Below are positions 24,374 through 33,534 of a stretch of DNA of 64,000 bases, piece by piece. Each line of letters begins with the position of its first letter. Position 1 is the first letter of the stretch. The translations under genes were made by a program, and so were the position numbers. The notes below the pieces were generated by a model, which had not been told where the DNA came from, made no database searches, and was given only the letters and a program-made list of their open reading frames with translations. This DNA is from Sphingobacteriaceae bacterium. GTDB lineage: Bacteria; Bacteroidota; Bacteroidia; Sphingobacteriales; Sphingobacteriaceae. Location of the stretch: the NCBI GenBank assembly GCA_947463785.1, contig CANHRG010000002.1, forward strand, positions 124,001-188,000, read 5' to 3'.

Positions 24374-25051
24374 TTAAAGCTTAGTTCTTAGCTTGATTAA
24401 GTACTCGGCAAGTAGTAGATCTTCCGGATAGGTAATTTTGATGTTTTGTGCCTCTCCCTCAACCAGGTGAATGGGGTGACCGTTTCGTTCAAGCACTGAT
24501 GCGTCGTCGGTAAAATTTATCCGATATTCTTGTTCGTATGCCTTTTTGATCAACTCACTCTTAAAAGTTTGCGGAGTTTGGATGAGGTAAATGCTTTCCC
24601 GATCAACAGCAATAGTACCGTCTTTCTTCAACTGTCTAACAGAATCTTTCGATTTGATGCTACAAATCGCATTTCCGTGCTTTTCAGCCTCTTTGTAACT
24701 CTGAGTAATTAATTCTTGGCTCACTAAGGGTCTAACGGCATCGTGAATAGCGATTATTGCTTTTCCTTTTACTGCCTTAAGTCCGTTTTTAACTGAATGA
24801 AATCGCTGTTCGCCTCCTTTAACGAGTAGATGAGGGATAGTAAAGTTGTATTGTTTGCAGAGTTTTTCCCAATGATCGTGGTAATGTACATTGAGTACGA
24901 GTATCAATTCGGGTTTTAATTCTGATGAATAAAAAGCCTCAAGTGTATGCATCAACACGGGTTTGCCTGCCAATTCTAAAAATTGTTTAGGCGTTTGTTG
25001 TTGCATTCTACTGCCAGAACCACCCCCAACAATTATGGCGTAATAGTTCAT
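24374..25051 (-). CDS. ispD: 2-C-methyl-D-erythritol 4-phosphate cytidylyltransferase
   Basis: 225 aa. GGGSGSRMQQQTPKQFLEL is the CTP-binding loop with its Arg and Lys. AIHDAVRPLVS supplies the Asp that binds Mg, and TDDASVLE the substrate-binding Thr/Asp. It catalyses the third step of the MEP isoprenoid pathway, making CDP-ME from MEP and CTP. It is encoded 13 bp after queA on the same strand, a pairing probably transcribed together from the queA side. Confidence 0.95.
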   Translation of the reverse strand: MNYYAIIVGGGSGSRMQQQTPKQFLELAGKPVLMHTLEAFYSSELKPELILVLNVHYHDHWEKLCKQYNFTIPHLLVKGGEQRFHSVKNGLKAVKGKAIIAIHDAVRPLVSQELITQSYKEAEKHGNAICSIKSKDSVRQLKKDGTIAVDRESIYLIQTPQTFKSELIKKAYEQEYRINFTDDASVLERNGHPIHLVEGEAQNIKITYPEDLLLAEYLIKLRTKL

Positions 25052-25064
25052 TCGAATTACTTGC

Positions 25065-26114
25065 TTAGATGATTAGCATGGCATCGCCATAGCTGTAAAA
25101 CTTGTATTTTTCTTTTACAGCAACCTCGTAAGCGTTCATCACATGTTCGTAGCCGCCAAATGCAGCAATCATCATCAATAAAGTTGATTCTGGTGTATGG
25201 AAGTTGGTGATCATGGAGTTCGCAATACTGAAATCGTAGGGCGGAAAAATGAATTTGCTTGTCCAGTCGTTAGCCGGTTTTAAATTTCTGGCTGCAGAAA
25301 CAGAAGATTCAATAGTTCTCATACAGGTGGTACCCACGGCACAAATTCTTCTTTTTTCCTCTAAAGCCTTATTTACAATATTGGCAGCTTTTTCATCAAT
25401 GATGAATTGCTCTGAATCCATCTTGTGTTTGGTTAAATCCTCTACCTCAACTTGACGAAAGGTACCCAATCCGATATGAAGGGTTACTTCTGCAAATTCA
25501 ACACCTTTTAACTCCAAACGTTTCAGTAATTCGCGGCTAAAATGTAAACCTGCGGTTGGCGCAGCAACTGCACCTTCATTTTTTGCATAAATGGTTTGGT
25601 AACGCTCTTTGTCTTCCTCAGTTGCTTTGCGTTTGATGTATTTTGGAAGCGGTGTTTCGCCTAAAATTTCAATATTTCTGCGGAATTCCTCATCGGTTCC
25701 ATCAAATAAAAATCGAATGGTACGTCCACGTGAAGTGGTATTGTCTACAACTTCGGCAACCAATAGATCGTCTTCACCGAAGTATAGCTTGTTGCCTACA
25801 CGAATTTTACGAGCAGGATCAACTAAAACATCCCACAAGCGCAGTTCTTTGTTCAACTCTCTCAATAAAAAAACCTCAATGGTGGCACCAGTTTTCTCTT
25901 TGTTGCCATACATACGAGCAGGGAAAACCTTGGTATTGTTCAAGATCATCACATCTTTATCGTTGAAATAATCCAAAACGTCTTTAAAGATTTTATGCTC
26001 AATAGCCCCGGTTTTACGGTCTAGTACCATTAAACGGGCTTCGTCTCTTTTTTCAGAGGGATGATGTGCAATTAAAGATTCTGGTAAATTGAATTTAAAT
26101 TGAGACAGTTTCAT
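25065..26114 (-). CDS. queA: S-adenosylmethionine:tRNA ribosyltransferase-isomerase
   Basis: 349 aa. [19 protein letters not shown] at the start, [37 protein letters not shown] and [17 protein letters not shown] are the conserved blocks of QueA. It makes epoxyqueuosine in tRNA from preQ1-modified tRNA and the ribose of SAM. Other queuosine genes are not in the window. First gene of the leftward pair with ispD. Confidence 0.96.
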   Translation of the reverse strand: MKLSQFKFNLPESLIAHHPSEKRDEARLMVLDRKTGAIEHKIFKDVLDYFNDKDVMILNNTKVFPARMYGNKEKTGATIEVFLLRELNKELRLWDVLVDPARKIRVGNKLYFGEDDLLVAEVVDNTTSRGRTIRFLFDGTDEEFRRNIEILGETPLPKYIKRKATEEDKERYQTIYAKNEGAVAAPTAGLHFSRELLKRLELKGVEFAEVTLHIGLGTFRQVEVEDLTKHKMDSEQFIIDEKAANIVNKALEEKRRICAVGTTCMRTIESSVSAARNLKPANDWTSKFIFPPYDFSIANSMITNFHTPESTLLMMIAAFGGYEHVMNAYEVAVKEKYKFYSYGDAMLII

Positions 26115-26243
26115 AAGTGCTTATGATATATTTTCAGGGCGCAAATTTAGCAAATATAATTGGTATAATGGGCTCATTCAAGGCAGTTTAAAATATTCTT
26201 AAATTCGTGTAACGTTTAGCTCAGTTGCACGTCTTAATACTGT

Positions 26244-27491
26244 ATGTTATTTCTCAGACTCCTCAAAGAAAGTTTTGTATTCGCATTTGATGCTTTGCGT
26301 CAAAATAAGTTGCGTACCATTTTATCTCTTTTAGGCATCACCATTGGTATCATGACCATTATTGGTGTTTTCTCTGCCGTAGATACTTTGAGAAATAACT
26401 TGCAGAATAGTGTCGAAAAATTGGGAAGTAACACCATTTACGTTCAAAAATGGCCTTGGGGTGGTTTTGGCGATTATCCTTGGTGGAAATACATGCGAAG
26501 ACCGGTTCCTAAAATCCGTGATTTTGATAAACTGTCTGATAGACTACAAAGTGCCGAGGGTATTGCTTACGAAATAGGTATTGGCGATCGTACGGTAAAA
26601 TACCGTAGCAACTCGGTTGAAGGTGCTCAAATGGGCGCTGCAAGCCACGATTTGTACAAAACTAGAGTGTTTAACTTCTCTGATGGACGCTACTTTACAG
26701 AAAACGAAAGTCAGTCGGGTAGACCAGTGGCCTTAATTGGTGCTTCCATCGCTGAAGGCTTATTCCCCAATGAAAATCCAATTGGTAAATCTATTAAGAT
26801 TTTGGGACGAAGAGTGACTGTAATCGGGGTTTTTGAGAAAGAAGGGGAAGATATGTTAGACATTTCTGCCGATAAATACATCCTGATGCCTCTGAATTTT
26901 GCCCGCAACGTTATCGATTTAGAGGATGAACGTTACGGGCCACAAATTACCGTAAAGGGTAAGGAGGGAATTGCTGTTAACGAACTTGAAAGTGAATTAC
27001 GTGGCTTGATGCGTTCTATTCACCGTTTAAGCCCAAGAGAGGAAGACGATTTTGCCTTAAATAAATCAACCATTTTGACTGCTCAATTGGATCAAATGTT
27101 TGGCATTATCAATTTTGCGGGTGCGTTTATTGGTGGTTTCTCAATTCTGGTTGGCGGGTTCGGTATTGCCAATATCATGTTTGTTTCGGTTAAAGAACGC
27201 ACCAATATCATCGGTATTCAAAAGTCATTGGGTGCCAAAAATTACTTTATCCTTCTTCAATTCTTGTTTGAAGCCGTTGCATTGTGCTTAATGGGAGGTG
27301 CTATTGGCTTGGCCATTGTATTCCTGCTCACAATTTTAGGTAGGACCCTAGCTGATGTTACTATTATTGTAGACTCTAGCAAAGTGGTGTTAACTATCTT
27401 GCTTTCTACCTTTATCGGTTTGATTTCCGGATTTATTCCTGCATTTATGGCTTCAAGGTTAGATCCTGTTGAAGCGATAAGAAGCAAGTAA
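26244..27491 (+). CDS. ABC transporter permease, MacB/FtsX type
   Basis: 415 aa. The first helix (residues about 22-45, LRTILSLLGITIGIMTIIGV) is followed by a large extracytoplasmic MacB_PCD domain (to about residue 280) and then three helices. Block SVKERTNIIGIQKSLGAKNYFILLQF between helices 2 and 3 is the cytoplasmic coupling region that contacts the ATPase. Typical of type VII ABC systems that push lipids, peptides or lipoproteins across the envelope. The ATPase is not adjacent; it may lie elsewhere. It is divergent from queA and convergent with the aminotransferase gene. Confidence 0.88.
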   Translation: MLFLRLLKESFVFAFDALRQNKLRTILSLLGITIGIMTIIGVFSAVDTLRNNLQNSVEKLGSNTIYVQKWPWGGFGDYPWWKYMRRPVPKIRDFDKLSDRLQSAEGIAYEIGIGDRTVKYRSNSVEGAQMGAASHDLYKTRVFNFSDGRYFTENESQSGRPVALIGASIAEGLFPNENPIGKSIKILGRRVTVIGVFEKEGEDMLDISADKYILMPLNFARNVIDLEDERYGPQITVKGKEGIAVNELESELRGLMRSIHRLSPREEDDFALNKSTILTAQLDQMFGIINFAGAFIGGFSILVGGFGIANIMFVSVKERTNIIGIQKSLGAKNYFILLQFLFEAVALCLMGGAIGLAIVFLLTILGRTLADVTIIVDSSKVVLTILLSTFIGLISGFIPAFMASRLDPVEAIRSK

Positions 27492-27499
27492 TCAATTGA

Positions 27500-28693
27500 T
27501 TAAGATAACTGAGCTAAAGCAGATTTGATTCGCTTTAAGGCTTCAGTAAGTTTCTCTTCAGAGGCCGCATAAGAAATACGAATGGAATTCGAGTCTCCAA
27601 AAGCATCACCAGAAACTAAAGCCACGTGAGCCTTGTTTAGCAGGTAAATACTCAGGTCTGAGGCATCCTTAATTTTCTCACCTTCAAAACTTTTTCCAAA
27701 GTAAGAACTCACATCCGGAAAGAAGTAAAAAGCACCTTTGGGTAAGTTGGTTTTAATACCCGGGATTTCTTTTAGGAGTTCGTAAACCAGATTACGACGC
27801 TTTAAAAAAGCAGCTTTCATCTCTAAAACGGTTTCCAAACCACCTTCGCAAGCTGCAATTCCGGCACGTTGGGTAATGGAACAAGTTGCAGAGGTAATTT
27901 GTCCTTGCATTTTGTCGCAAGCTTGAGCAATTTCTTTGCTAGCGGCTAAATAGCCAATCCGCCATCCGGTCATCGCATACGCTTTAGAAAAGCCATTTAC
28001 CACCACCACACGATCTTTAATACTGGCAAACTGAGCAATCGACTCGTGTTTTTCAATGAAATTGATGTGTTCATAAATCTCATCAGAAATGATATGAATG
28101 TGTGGGTGTTTTTCAAAAACTGCACATAAATTGGCTAATTCTTCTTTACTGTACACACTCCCGGTAGGATTACATGGAGATGAAAAAAAGAATAGCTTGG
28201 TTTTCGGGGTAATGGCAGCCTCTAATTGTTTTGCGGTAATTTTAAAATCCTGCTCAACAGTGGTATCAATAAAAACCGATTTGCCTTCTGCCAACTTCAC
28301 CATTTCAGAATACGATACCCAGTATGGCGTTGGTATAATAACTTCATCACCCGGATCAACTAAACAGAGAATTGCATTGGCCAAAGCTTGTTTAGCACCC
28401 GTAGCAACTACAATCTGGTCAAAATCGTAATCCAGATTATTCTCTCGTTTTAGTTTGGTAGCTATGGCCTTACGTAATTCTGGATATCCGGCAACCGGCG
28501 TATAGAAGGTATAATTCTCATCCATAGCCTTTTTGGCAGCGGCTTTAATGTGATCTGGTGTGTTAAAATCGGGTTCTCCGAAACTCAAATTAATCACATC
28601 CACGCCCTTTGCAGCCAATTCACGGCCCATTTTAGCCATTTTTATGGTCTGAGACTCTGTAAGCGAGTTAATACGTTTAGATAATACTGCCAT
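27500..28693 (-). CDS. PLP-dependent aminotransferase, aspartate aminotransferase family (class I)
   Basis: 397 aa from the ATG at 28693; the frame extends 18 bp upstream, but MAVLSKRINSLTESQTIKM is the family's usual start. VINLSFGEPDFNTPDHI, NPTGSVYSKEEL, ISDEIYEHI and NGFSKAYAMTGWRIGY (with the PLP-binding Lys) are intact, and the C-terminal IRISYAASEEKL carries the substrate-carboxylate Arg. Subgroup I-gamma enzymes of this type transaminate aspartate/glutamate or aromatic amino acids. Whether it prefers Asp or prephenate cannot be decided by eye. No linked pathway genes. Confidence 0.92.
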   Translation of the reverse strand: MAVLSKRINSLTESQTIKMAKMGRELAAKGVDVINLSFGEPDFNTPDHIKAAAKKAMDENYTFYTPVAGYPELRKAIATKLKRENNLDYDFDQIVVATGAKQALANAILCLVDPGDEVIIPTPYWVSYSEMVKLAEGKSVFIDTTVEQDFKITAKQLEAAITPKTKLFFFSSPCNPTGSVYSKEELANLCAVFEKHPHIHIISDEIYEHINFIEKHESIAQFASIKDRVVVVNGFSKAYAMTGWRIGYLAASKEIAQACDKMQGQITSATCSITQRAGIAACEGGLETVLEMKAAFLKRRNLVYELLKEIPGIKTNLPKGAFYFFPDVSSYFGKSFEGEKIKDASDLSIYLLNKAHVALVSGDAFGDSNSIRISYAASEEKLTEALKRIKSALAQLS

Positions 28694-28822
28694 AACTTGA
28701 TAGATGAACAAAGATATAAACCTGCAGTCAACCTTTTGCTAAAAATCACGAAAAAGCAATGTGTAGCAAATTCCTGATTTTTTGCTCCGGATTGTTAAAT
28801 TTGATGATCAAATAACAGCACC

Positions 28823-29797
28823 TTGCCGAAACAAAAAAGGGTTATTCTCATCGCCTTGGTTATCAGTATTCTACTGATGCTGACCAAATTTGTTGCCTAT
28901 TTTTTCACTTCTTCAAATGCGATATTAACCGATGCTGCAGAGAGTATTGTAAATATTTTAGCCAGTGCTTTTGCTTTCTATAGTATTTATTTATCCAGCC
29001 AGCCAAAAGATATTAATCACCCTTACGGACACGGAAAGGTGGAGTTTTTCTCAGTTTTTGTTGAAGGTAGTCTTATTTCGTTAGCAGGCTTAATCATTGT
29101 TTTTAAATCGGTTTATGCTGTTTTTTATCCAAGCGCCATTAGCAATCTGACTCAAGGGAGTATCTTGATTGCCGTAACCGGATTGGTGAATCTTGCTTTG
29201 GGTTTTTATCTCTTGGATACGGGTAAAAAACTCAATTCCATGACGCTACAGGCCGATGGTAAGCATTTACTTACTGATGCCATTAGTAGTTCGGGCTTGG
29301 TTTTGGGTCTTTTACTGATTCATTTTACCCAAATCTATTTGATCGACAGTATGTTGTCAATCGGACTTGGTTTTTACATCATTTATAGTGGTTACCGCTT
29401 ATTGCGTAAATCGGTTGGCGGCTTGATGGATGAATCAGATCTCGATCGGGTAGAGGAGATTATTCAAGTTTTGAACGCTAAACGAAAGTCTGCCTGGATA
29501 GACATTCATAATCTTCGTTTGCAACGTTATGGAGCAGATTTGCACATCGATTGCCACGTTACATTACCTTACTACTACGATTTAAATCAGGTGCATGAGG
29601 AGGTCAAAGAAATTGATGCCTTGGTGAACGAGCATGTTTTCGAAGAAACGGAGTTCTTTATTCATGCAGATCCTTGTTTGCCGCAGTGTTGTCATTATTG
29701 CAGCATGTCTAATTGTGCCGTAAGAACAGAAGCTCAGCAAAAAGATATCCAGTGGAATCTACAACGGGTTACTAAAAACCAAAAACACTTCGATTAA
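28823..29797 (+). CDS. Cation diffusion facilitator (CDF) metal exporter with Cys-rich tail
   Basis: 324 aa with a TTG start; the first ATG would fall inside helix 1. Six hydrophobic segments; the metal site AESIVN on helix 2 and LLTDAISSSG on helix 5 supply the Asp residues typical of a Zn/Fe/Cd/Mn CDF, and HPYGHGKVEF is the conserved loop. The cytoplasmic C-terminal domain contains HNLRLQRYGADLHIDCHVTL. It ends with an unusual Cys cluster (CLPQCCHYCSMSNC), five Cys and one His in about 15 residues, probably a metal sensor. The next gene, a NUDIX hydrolase, starts 4 bp later. Confidence 0.92.
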   Translation: MPKQKRVILIALVISILLMLTKFVAYFFTSSNAILTDAAESIVNILASAFAFYSIYLSSQPKDINHPYGHGKVEFFSVFVEGSLISLAGLIIVFKSVYAVFYPSAISNLTQGSILIAVTGLVNLALGFYLLDTGKKLNSMTLQADGKHLLTDAISSSGLVLGLLLIHFTQIYLIDSMLSIGLGFYIIYSGYRLLRKSVGGLMDESDLDRVEEIIQVLNAKRKSAWIDIHNLRLQRYGADLHIDCHVTLPYYYDLNQVHEEVKEIDALVNEHVFEETEFFIHADPCLPQCCHYCSMSNCAVRTEAQQKDIQWNLQRVTKNQKHFD

Positions 29798-29801
29798 GCT
29801 A

Positions 29802-30251
29802 ATGAGCTATCCTTTTAATGTTAGAGTTTATGGTTTATTGATTGATGAGCAAAACGGAATTCTGCTCAGCGATGAAGAGGAGTATGGATTCCGTTTTAGT
29901 AAATTTCCCGGTGGTGGGTTGGAGTATGGCGAGGGCTTGATGGAGGCTTTAATCCGTGAGTTTAAAGAAGAATGTGATGCAGATGTTGAGGTTTTAGCTC
30001 ATTTCTATACGACCGATTTCTTTATCAAATCTGTTTTTAACGAGAGTCAGGTAATCAGTGTATATTACCTCGTTAAACCGAAATCAGTTTTGAATCTAAA
30101 TTTTAAAACCCAAGCTTTTGATTTTGACGAAGAAGGAGATGTTAAACAAGCTTTTCGTTGGCGATCGCTAGACGAATTGACTGCAAATGATGTAACATTT
30201 GAAACGGATCAACGGGTTATTGACCTAATAATTGAACGTTATCGTTCTTAA
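29802..30251 (+). CDS. NUDIX hydrolase
   Basis: 149 aa. The Nudix box is visible as GGLEYGEGLMEALIREFKEE, then CDADV; the consensus GxExGU end has Asp instead of Gly. It hydrolyses a nucleoside diphosphate linked to another moiety, with Mg bound by the REFKEE glutamates. The substrate cannot be inferred. It begins 4 bp after the CDF gene, suggesting one transcript. Its TAA stop shares a TTAA with the stop of the convergent gene. Confidence 0.88.
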   Translation: MSYPFNVRVYGLLIDEQNGILLSDEEEYGFRFSKFPGGGLEYGEGLMEALIREFKEECDADVEVLAHFYTTDFFIKSVFNESQVISVYYLVKPKSVLNLNFKTQAFDFDEEGDVKQAFRWRSLDELTANDVTFETDQRVIDLIIERYRS

Positions 30252-32107
30252 TAATCTAAATAGGTTTGGTAAATTTTCTGCAAGTAAGCCTTTCCTCTGG
30301 TTTCCAATGCTGTATCCTGCTCGGTTTTGTTTTCACGGTAAATGACTTGTTTGCTCACATTATCAAAGGTGAGTATTTGAGTAGGAGTAGCCCATCCAAA
30401 TCCATTATCCCAATCGAAAAAAGCAAAGTCTGCACTCTGTGGATTTAACAAATCTTTGCTCCATTTGAAAGGAGAACTGTCCATTTTTAATTGATGAAGC
30501 ACTGTTTTAGCAATATCGGTCTGACCACCAAACTTGCTAATCTTTTTCCCTCTAAATTCAGGTTTAAGAACATCACCGAACATGATCAAAGGAATGCGGT
30601 TCCTGCGAGGATGCCAATTTTCAAACTCGTCTTTGGGTAAACGATGCCCATGATCGGCCACGACAATAAAAAGGGTGTTTTTGTACCAGGCTTGCTTTGC
30701 TGCCGATTGTAGAAAAGCACCAAGACATGAATCGGTATAAAACGCCGTCGATTTGAATCGATTTTTGAGATCTTCTCCAGGAAATTTGGGCTTAACGGGT
30801 AATTCAAAGGGTTCGTGATTGGTTAAGCTGAGTAGCGTCGAAAAAAATGGCTGTTTTTGATGATTTAGGTCTTTAAGCTGCTTTTCAAAAACTTTTCCAT
30901 CGTAAGCTCCCCATTTCGAATTCATGTCTTCTGAAGCAAATTCATGCTTATCTATCAATTTGTCGAAGCCATGACTCATGATATAAGATTTCATTCCTGC
31001 AAATTCACTCTCACCCCCGTAGTAAAATGAAGTGCTGTAGCCTGCGTTTTTAAATGCTTGAGAAATGGCCGGTAATTTCTCTTGTTTGCCATTTTCTTTA
31101 ATAATGCTCTGTGTAGCTTGAGATGGAAATCCACTTAAAATAGCTACTAAACCTTTATCCGTACGATCGCCAGATGCAAAAGTGTTTTCAAACAAGATTC
31201 CTTCTTTGATTAATTTTTCCAGTTGAGGGCTTATATTTTTTTCACCTCCCAAACTTTCAACTACATCTGCTGTAAAACTTTCTAAAATGATGAAAACCAC
31301 GTTGGGTTTCGGCGTTCTTAAAATTTCATCACTTTGTACTTCGGGCTCAAGATAAAGGCTATCAACCACTTGATTTGCTTGGGTTTCTGGCAGGTAGTTA
31401 TACGGATTTGTTCTACCACCACGATTGTTCAGTATGTCTCGGAATAAATTCCAAAACGTGTTTACGGCAGCATGGTTTTCGATAGGTTTATCCGAATAGT
31501 AAGACATGCTCTGGTTGATAGGAGCTAATTGCCAGCCACCTCTTATCAATAGAAAGGTTGCCAAGAGTAAACAGAAAGAGATGCTTATTTTCTTGGCAAT
31601 TGATCCATCAGTAGCAGGCATTTGAAAACGAATCAGTTTTTTGGCGAGGTAAAAGCCTGCAATCAAAAACAATCCAAAAATAACTAAAGAAAGGAAAAAG
31701 GGCGAAGATGCACTGGATGCCAAGGCCTCATTGGGCGATTTAAATCCAAATTCTATTGCCCGAAAATTAAGTTTAGTTCCCCACTCACGGTACAAATTGA
31801 AATTGACTACAGTAATGATTCCACAAATCATCAACCAAAATCCCACATAAATTTTAGGAAGCTTCTGTGAAATTTTTATGGAAGGGAAATTCCAGCTAAT
31901 GAGGTAAACAAGCAACGGCAGCAAAGAAAAATAGCCAGCCATAGACAAGTCTAGTCTCAATCCATGATAAAAAGGATTCAAATAATCAAACCAATACTGG
32001 AAGTTTAGTTTCTCCGAAAAAAAGATCAGGAAAGCCAAACGCTCCATAAAGGATACTAGCACCCAAAAGAGATAAAATCTAAGCTGAAACAACAAGTGTT
32101 TAAACAT
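30248..32107 (-). CDS. LTA synthase family phosphotransferase (sulfatase fold)
   Basis: 619 aa. Five N-terminal hydrophobic helices (about residues 1-190) anchor the enzyme. The extracytoplasmic domain starts at VVFIILESF, with the nucleophile region ASGDRTDKGLVAILSGFPS (Thr), metal ligand VADHGHRLP and the terminal WATPTQILTFD. This is the LTA synthase/phosphoglycerol transferase architecture. In Bacteroidota there is no teichoic acid, so a role in lipid or glycan phospho-decoration is likelier. The nucleophile Thr and the HGH metal site are present, so it appears active. It ends in a TTAA shared with the NUDIX gene. Confidence 0.88.
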   Translation of the reverse strand: MFKHLLFQLRFYLFWVLVSFMERLAFLIFFSEKLNFQYWFDYLNPFYHGLRLDLSMAGYFSLLPLLVYLISWNFPSIKISQKLPKIYVGFWLMICGIITVVNFNLYREWGTKLNFRAIEFGFKSPNEALASSASSPFFLSLVIFGLFLIAGFYLAKKLIRFQMPATDGSIAKKISISFCLLLATFLLIRGGWQLAPINQSMSYYSDKPIENHAAVNTFWNLFRDILNNRGGRTNPYNYLPETQANQVVDSLYLEPEVQSDEILRTPKPNVVFIILESFTADVVESLGGEKNISPQLEKLIKEGILFENTFASGDRTDKGLVAILSGFPSQATQSIIKENGKQEKLPAISQAFKNAGYSTSFYYGGESEFAGMKSYIMSHGFDKLIDKHEFASEDMNSKWGAYDGKVFEKQLKDLNHQKQPFFSTLLSLTNHEPFELPVKPKFPGEDLKNRFKSTAFYTDSCLGAFLQSAAKQAWYKNTLFIVVADHGHRLPKDEFENWHPRRNRIPLIMFGDVLKPEFRGKKISKFGGQTDIAKTVLHQLKMDSSPFKWSKDLLNPQSADFAFFDWDNGFGWATPTQILTFDNVSKQVIYRENKTEQDTALETRGKAYLQKIYQTYLDY

Positions 32108-32148
32108 TATTTTGGGTAAATGAGCGATGCTTTGTTTGGTAGAAATCC

Positions 32149-32808
32149 TTATCTGCCACTCATTTGCATCAATTGGCTATAGCTGATTTCCTCATAGTCT
32201 TTATCAGCGCCAAATGATCCGGCTGGTACGTTAACCTTTTTGATTTCTTTTACAACTGCTCGTACAGGTATACCGTTTTGAAAGCTCAAGAATTCAAGTG
32301 GAAACCCATAAGAAGCCTCGTAAAATCTACTCATTGGGTTACCGGTAATCGAAACGTCTTTAGTGAACCAGGCAGTGAAGTTTTTTCCGGTTTTGCTTTC
32401 GCTTACCTCATATTTTTTGGCTAGATATCCTAAAATATTTTTGGTTTCAGTGCTTGCTTTAAGTTCCATTTGTGGCATTACATCCAACATTTTTTCCTGA
32501 TCGGCAGGGGTAAAAATTACCGAATACTTTTTGCCAGCCATAGGGATATCCAAGAGCAGTCTTTCGTACTCTTTTGCCATATTCAGAATACTTTTCGATG
32601 AGAAAAATTGAGATTCAATTTTCATACTCGAAGAATCACCCTTGAAGTATACATTTAATTCGGAGGGTAGGCTAGAGGCCATTGCCTGGGCTTGAGGCGG
32701 AACTTCCCACTCAAGGCTGTAAACAACAATACCTTCACTAATTTTCTCTTGTGCAAATGTGCTGATAGTGACTAAGACAAAGCAAAGTCCCACTAAAAAT
32801 TTATTCAT
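32149..32808 (-). CDS. Secreted protein of unknown function (GLPGLI/DUF4412-like)
   Basis: 219 aa from the ATG at 32808 (the frame continues upstream, but the signal peptide starts there). The signal peptide MNKFLVGLCFVLVTISTFAQ has a Bacteroidota-type AFAQ end. The mature protein begins with a strand-rich segment (GIVVYSLEWEV) as in secreted DUF4412/GLPGLI-like proteins; FYEASYGFPLEFLSFQNG is a later beta segment. There are no catalytic motifs. The assignment to that superfamily is tentative. It lies 41 bp upstream of the LTA-synthase-like gene on the same strand, so it could be cotranscribed with it. Confidence 0.65.
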   Translation of the reverse strand: MNKFLVGLCFVLVTISTFAQEKISEGIVVYSLEWEVPPQAQAMASSLPSELNVYFKGDSSSMKIESQFFSSKSILNMAKEYERLLLDIPMAGKKYSVIFTPADQEKMLDVMPQMELKASTETKNILGYLAKKYEVSESKTGKNFTAWFTKDVSITGNPMSRFYEASYGFPLEFLSFQNGIPVRAVVKEIKKVNVPAGSFGADKDYEEISYSQLMQMSGR

Positions 32809-32855
32809 GTTGATCTGTGTTTGGTGGCTCAATTTACACAATTCAACAGAATAAA

Positions 32856-33233
32856 TTAAAGACTTTCTTCAACAGTATACCATTCATTGTAGGTGTCAGA
32901 TAGTATGTCTGATATTTCCTTACTTAAATTAAATTCTTCGGTCAAGAAGCAACAATAATTTAGGAAAACACTCAACCTTACCGTTTCCTTTGTATTCAAT
33001 TGGTAGCACTTACTTCCACATTGAATCACTAAACTAATGAGTTCAGTAATGGTATCTATCACTTCCTTTTTACGGATATTATTTTCAATGATAAACAAAA
33101 CCGGTTTTTTTACTTTTTGAACCAATTGAAATCCGCACTGATAAATTTTGTCGTATTCTGTATTCTTTGTCCGATCCAGATAGCTCTTCATAGCCGCTTT
33201 AATCATTAAAAGCTCTTTTTCTCCTTTTTTCAT
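32856..33233 (-). CDS. Small protein of unknown function
   Basis: 125 aa, no signal peptide or membrane helix, mixed charge, and rich in helix formers with four scattered Cys (residues about 32, 92, 96, 110). I do not recognise a family. It starts MKKGEKELLMIKAAMK and contains KVKKPVLFIIENN. It lies 47 bp upstream of the secreted protein on the same strand. Codon use does not differ visibly from the neighbours. Real translation is plausible but unproven. Confidence 0.5.
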   Translation of the reverse strand: MKKGEKELLMIKAAMKSYLDRTKNTEYDKIYQCGFQLVQKVKKPVLFIIENNIRKKEVIDTITELISLVIQCGSKCYQLNTKETVRLSVFLNYCCFLTEEFNLSKEISDILSDTYNEWYTVEESL

Positions 33234-33310
33234 ACCTCAACAACGCATTAATTTTACTTGTATTTTTCTTATGAGATAAAAATTATAAAAAATTTAATAA
33301 ATTTATTAAA

Positions 33311-33418
33311 ATGAGATTAATATTACTTTTAGTTGTGCTATTTTCTTTTAAGGCAAACCCGCCAACCGCTCAAGGAGCCCGTTCTCTTAGTTTTGCAAAT
33401 TTCAAGGTGACTTTGTAG
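33311..33418 (+). CDS. Candidate 35-aa secreted peptide
   Basis: ATG-initiated ORF in the 301-bp gap between the 125-aa gene and mgtE. It begins MRLILLLVVLFSF, a hydrophobic run typical of a signal peptide, then KANPPTAQGARSL. No Shine-Dalgarno and no recognised family. Its reading frame may be fortuitous in A+T-rich DNA. I see no other feature in this gap apart from the A+T-rich 33234-33310 stretch. Confidence 0.25.
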   Translation: MRLILLLVVLFSFKANPPTAQGARSLSFANFKVTL

Positions 33419-33534
33419 GGATTATGATTATTGCTCAATAATTATTCATAATTTCTAAAATAAATTTGATTTCAAACTTCAAATTAAAAATTTGGTAGGG
33501 ATGAAATGCCAGTATGAATGCTTAATTTAGCATC

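Noticed and set aside
25609-25971. Two overlapping plus-strand ORFs antisense to queA
   Set aside because: These are shadows of queA, which has all family motifs on the minus strand; the translations are Ser/Arg-rich with no family resemblance.
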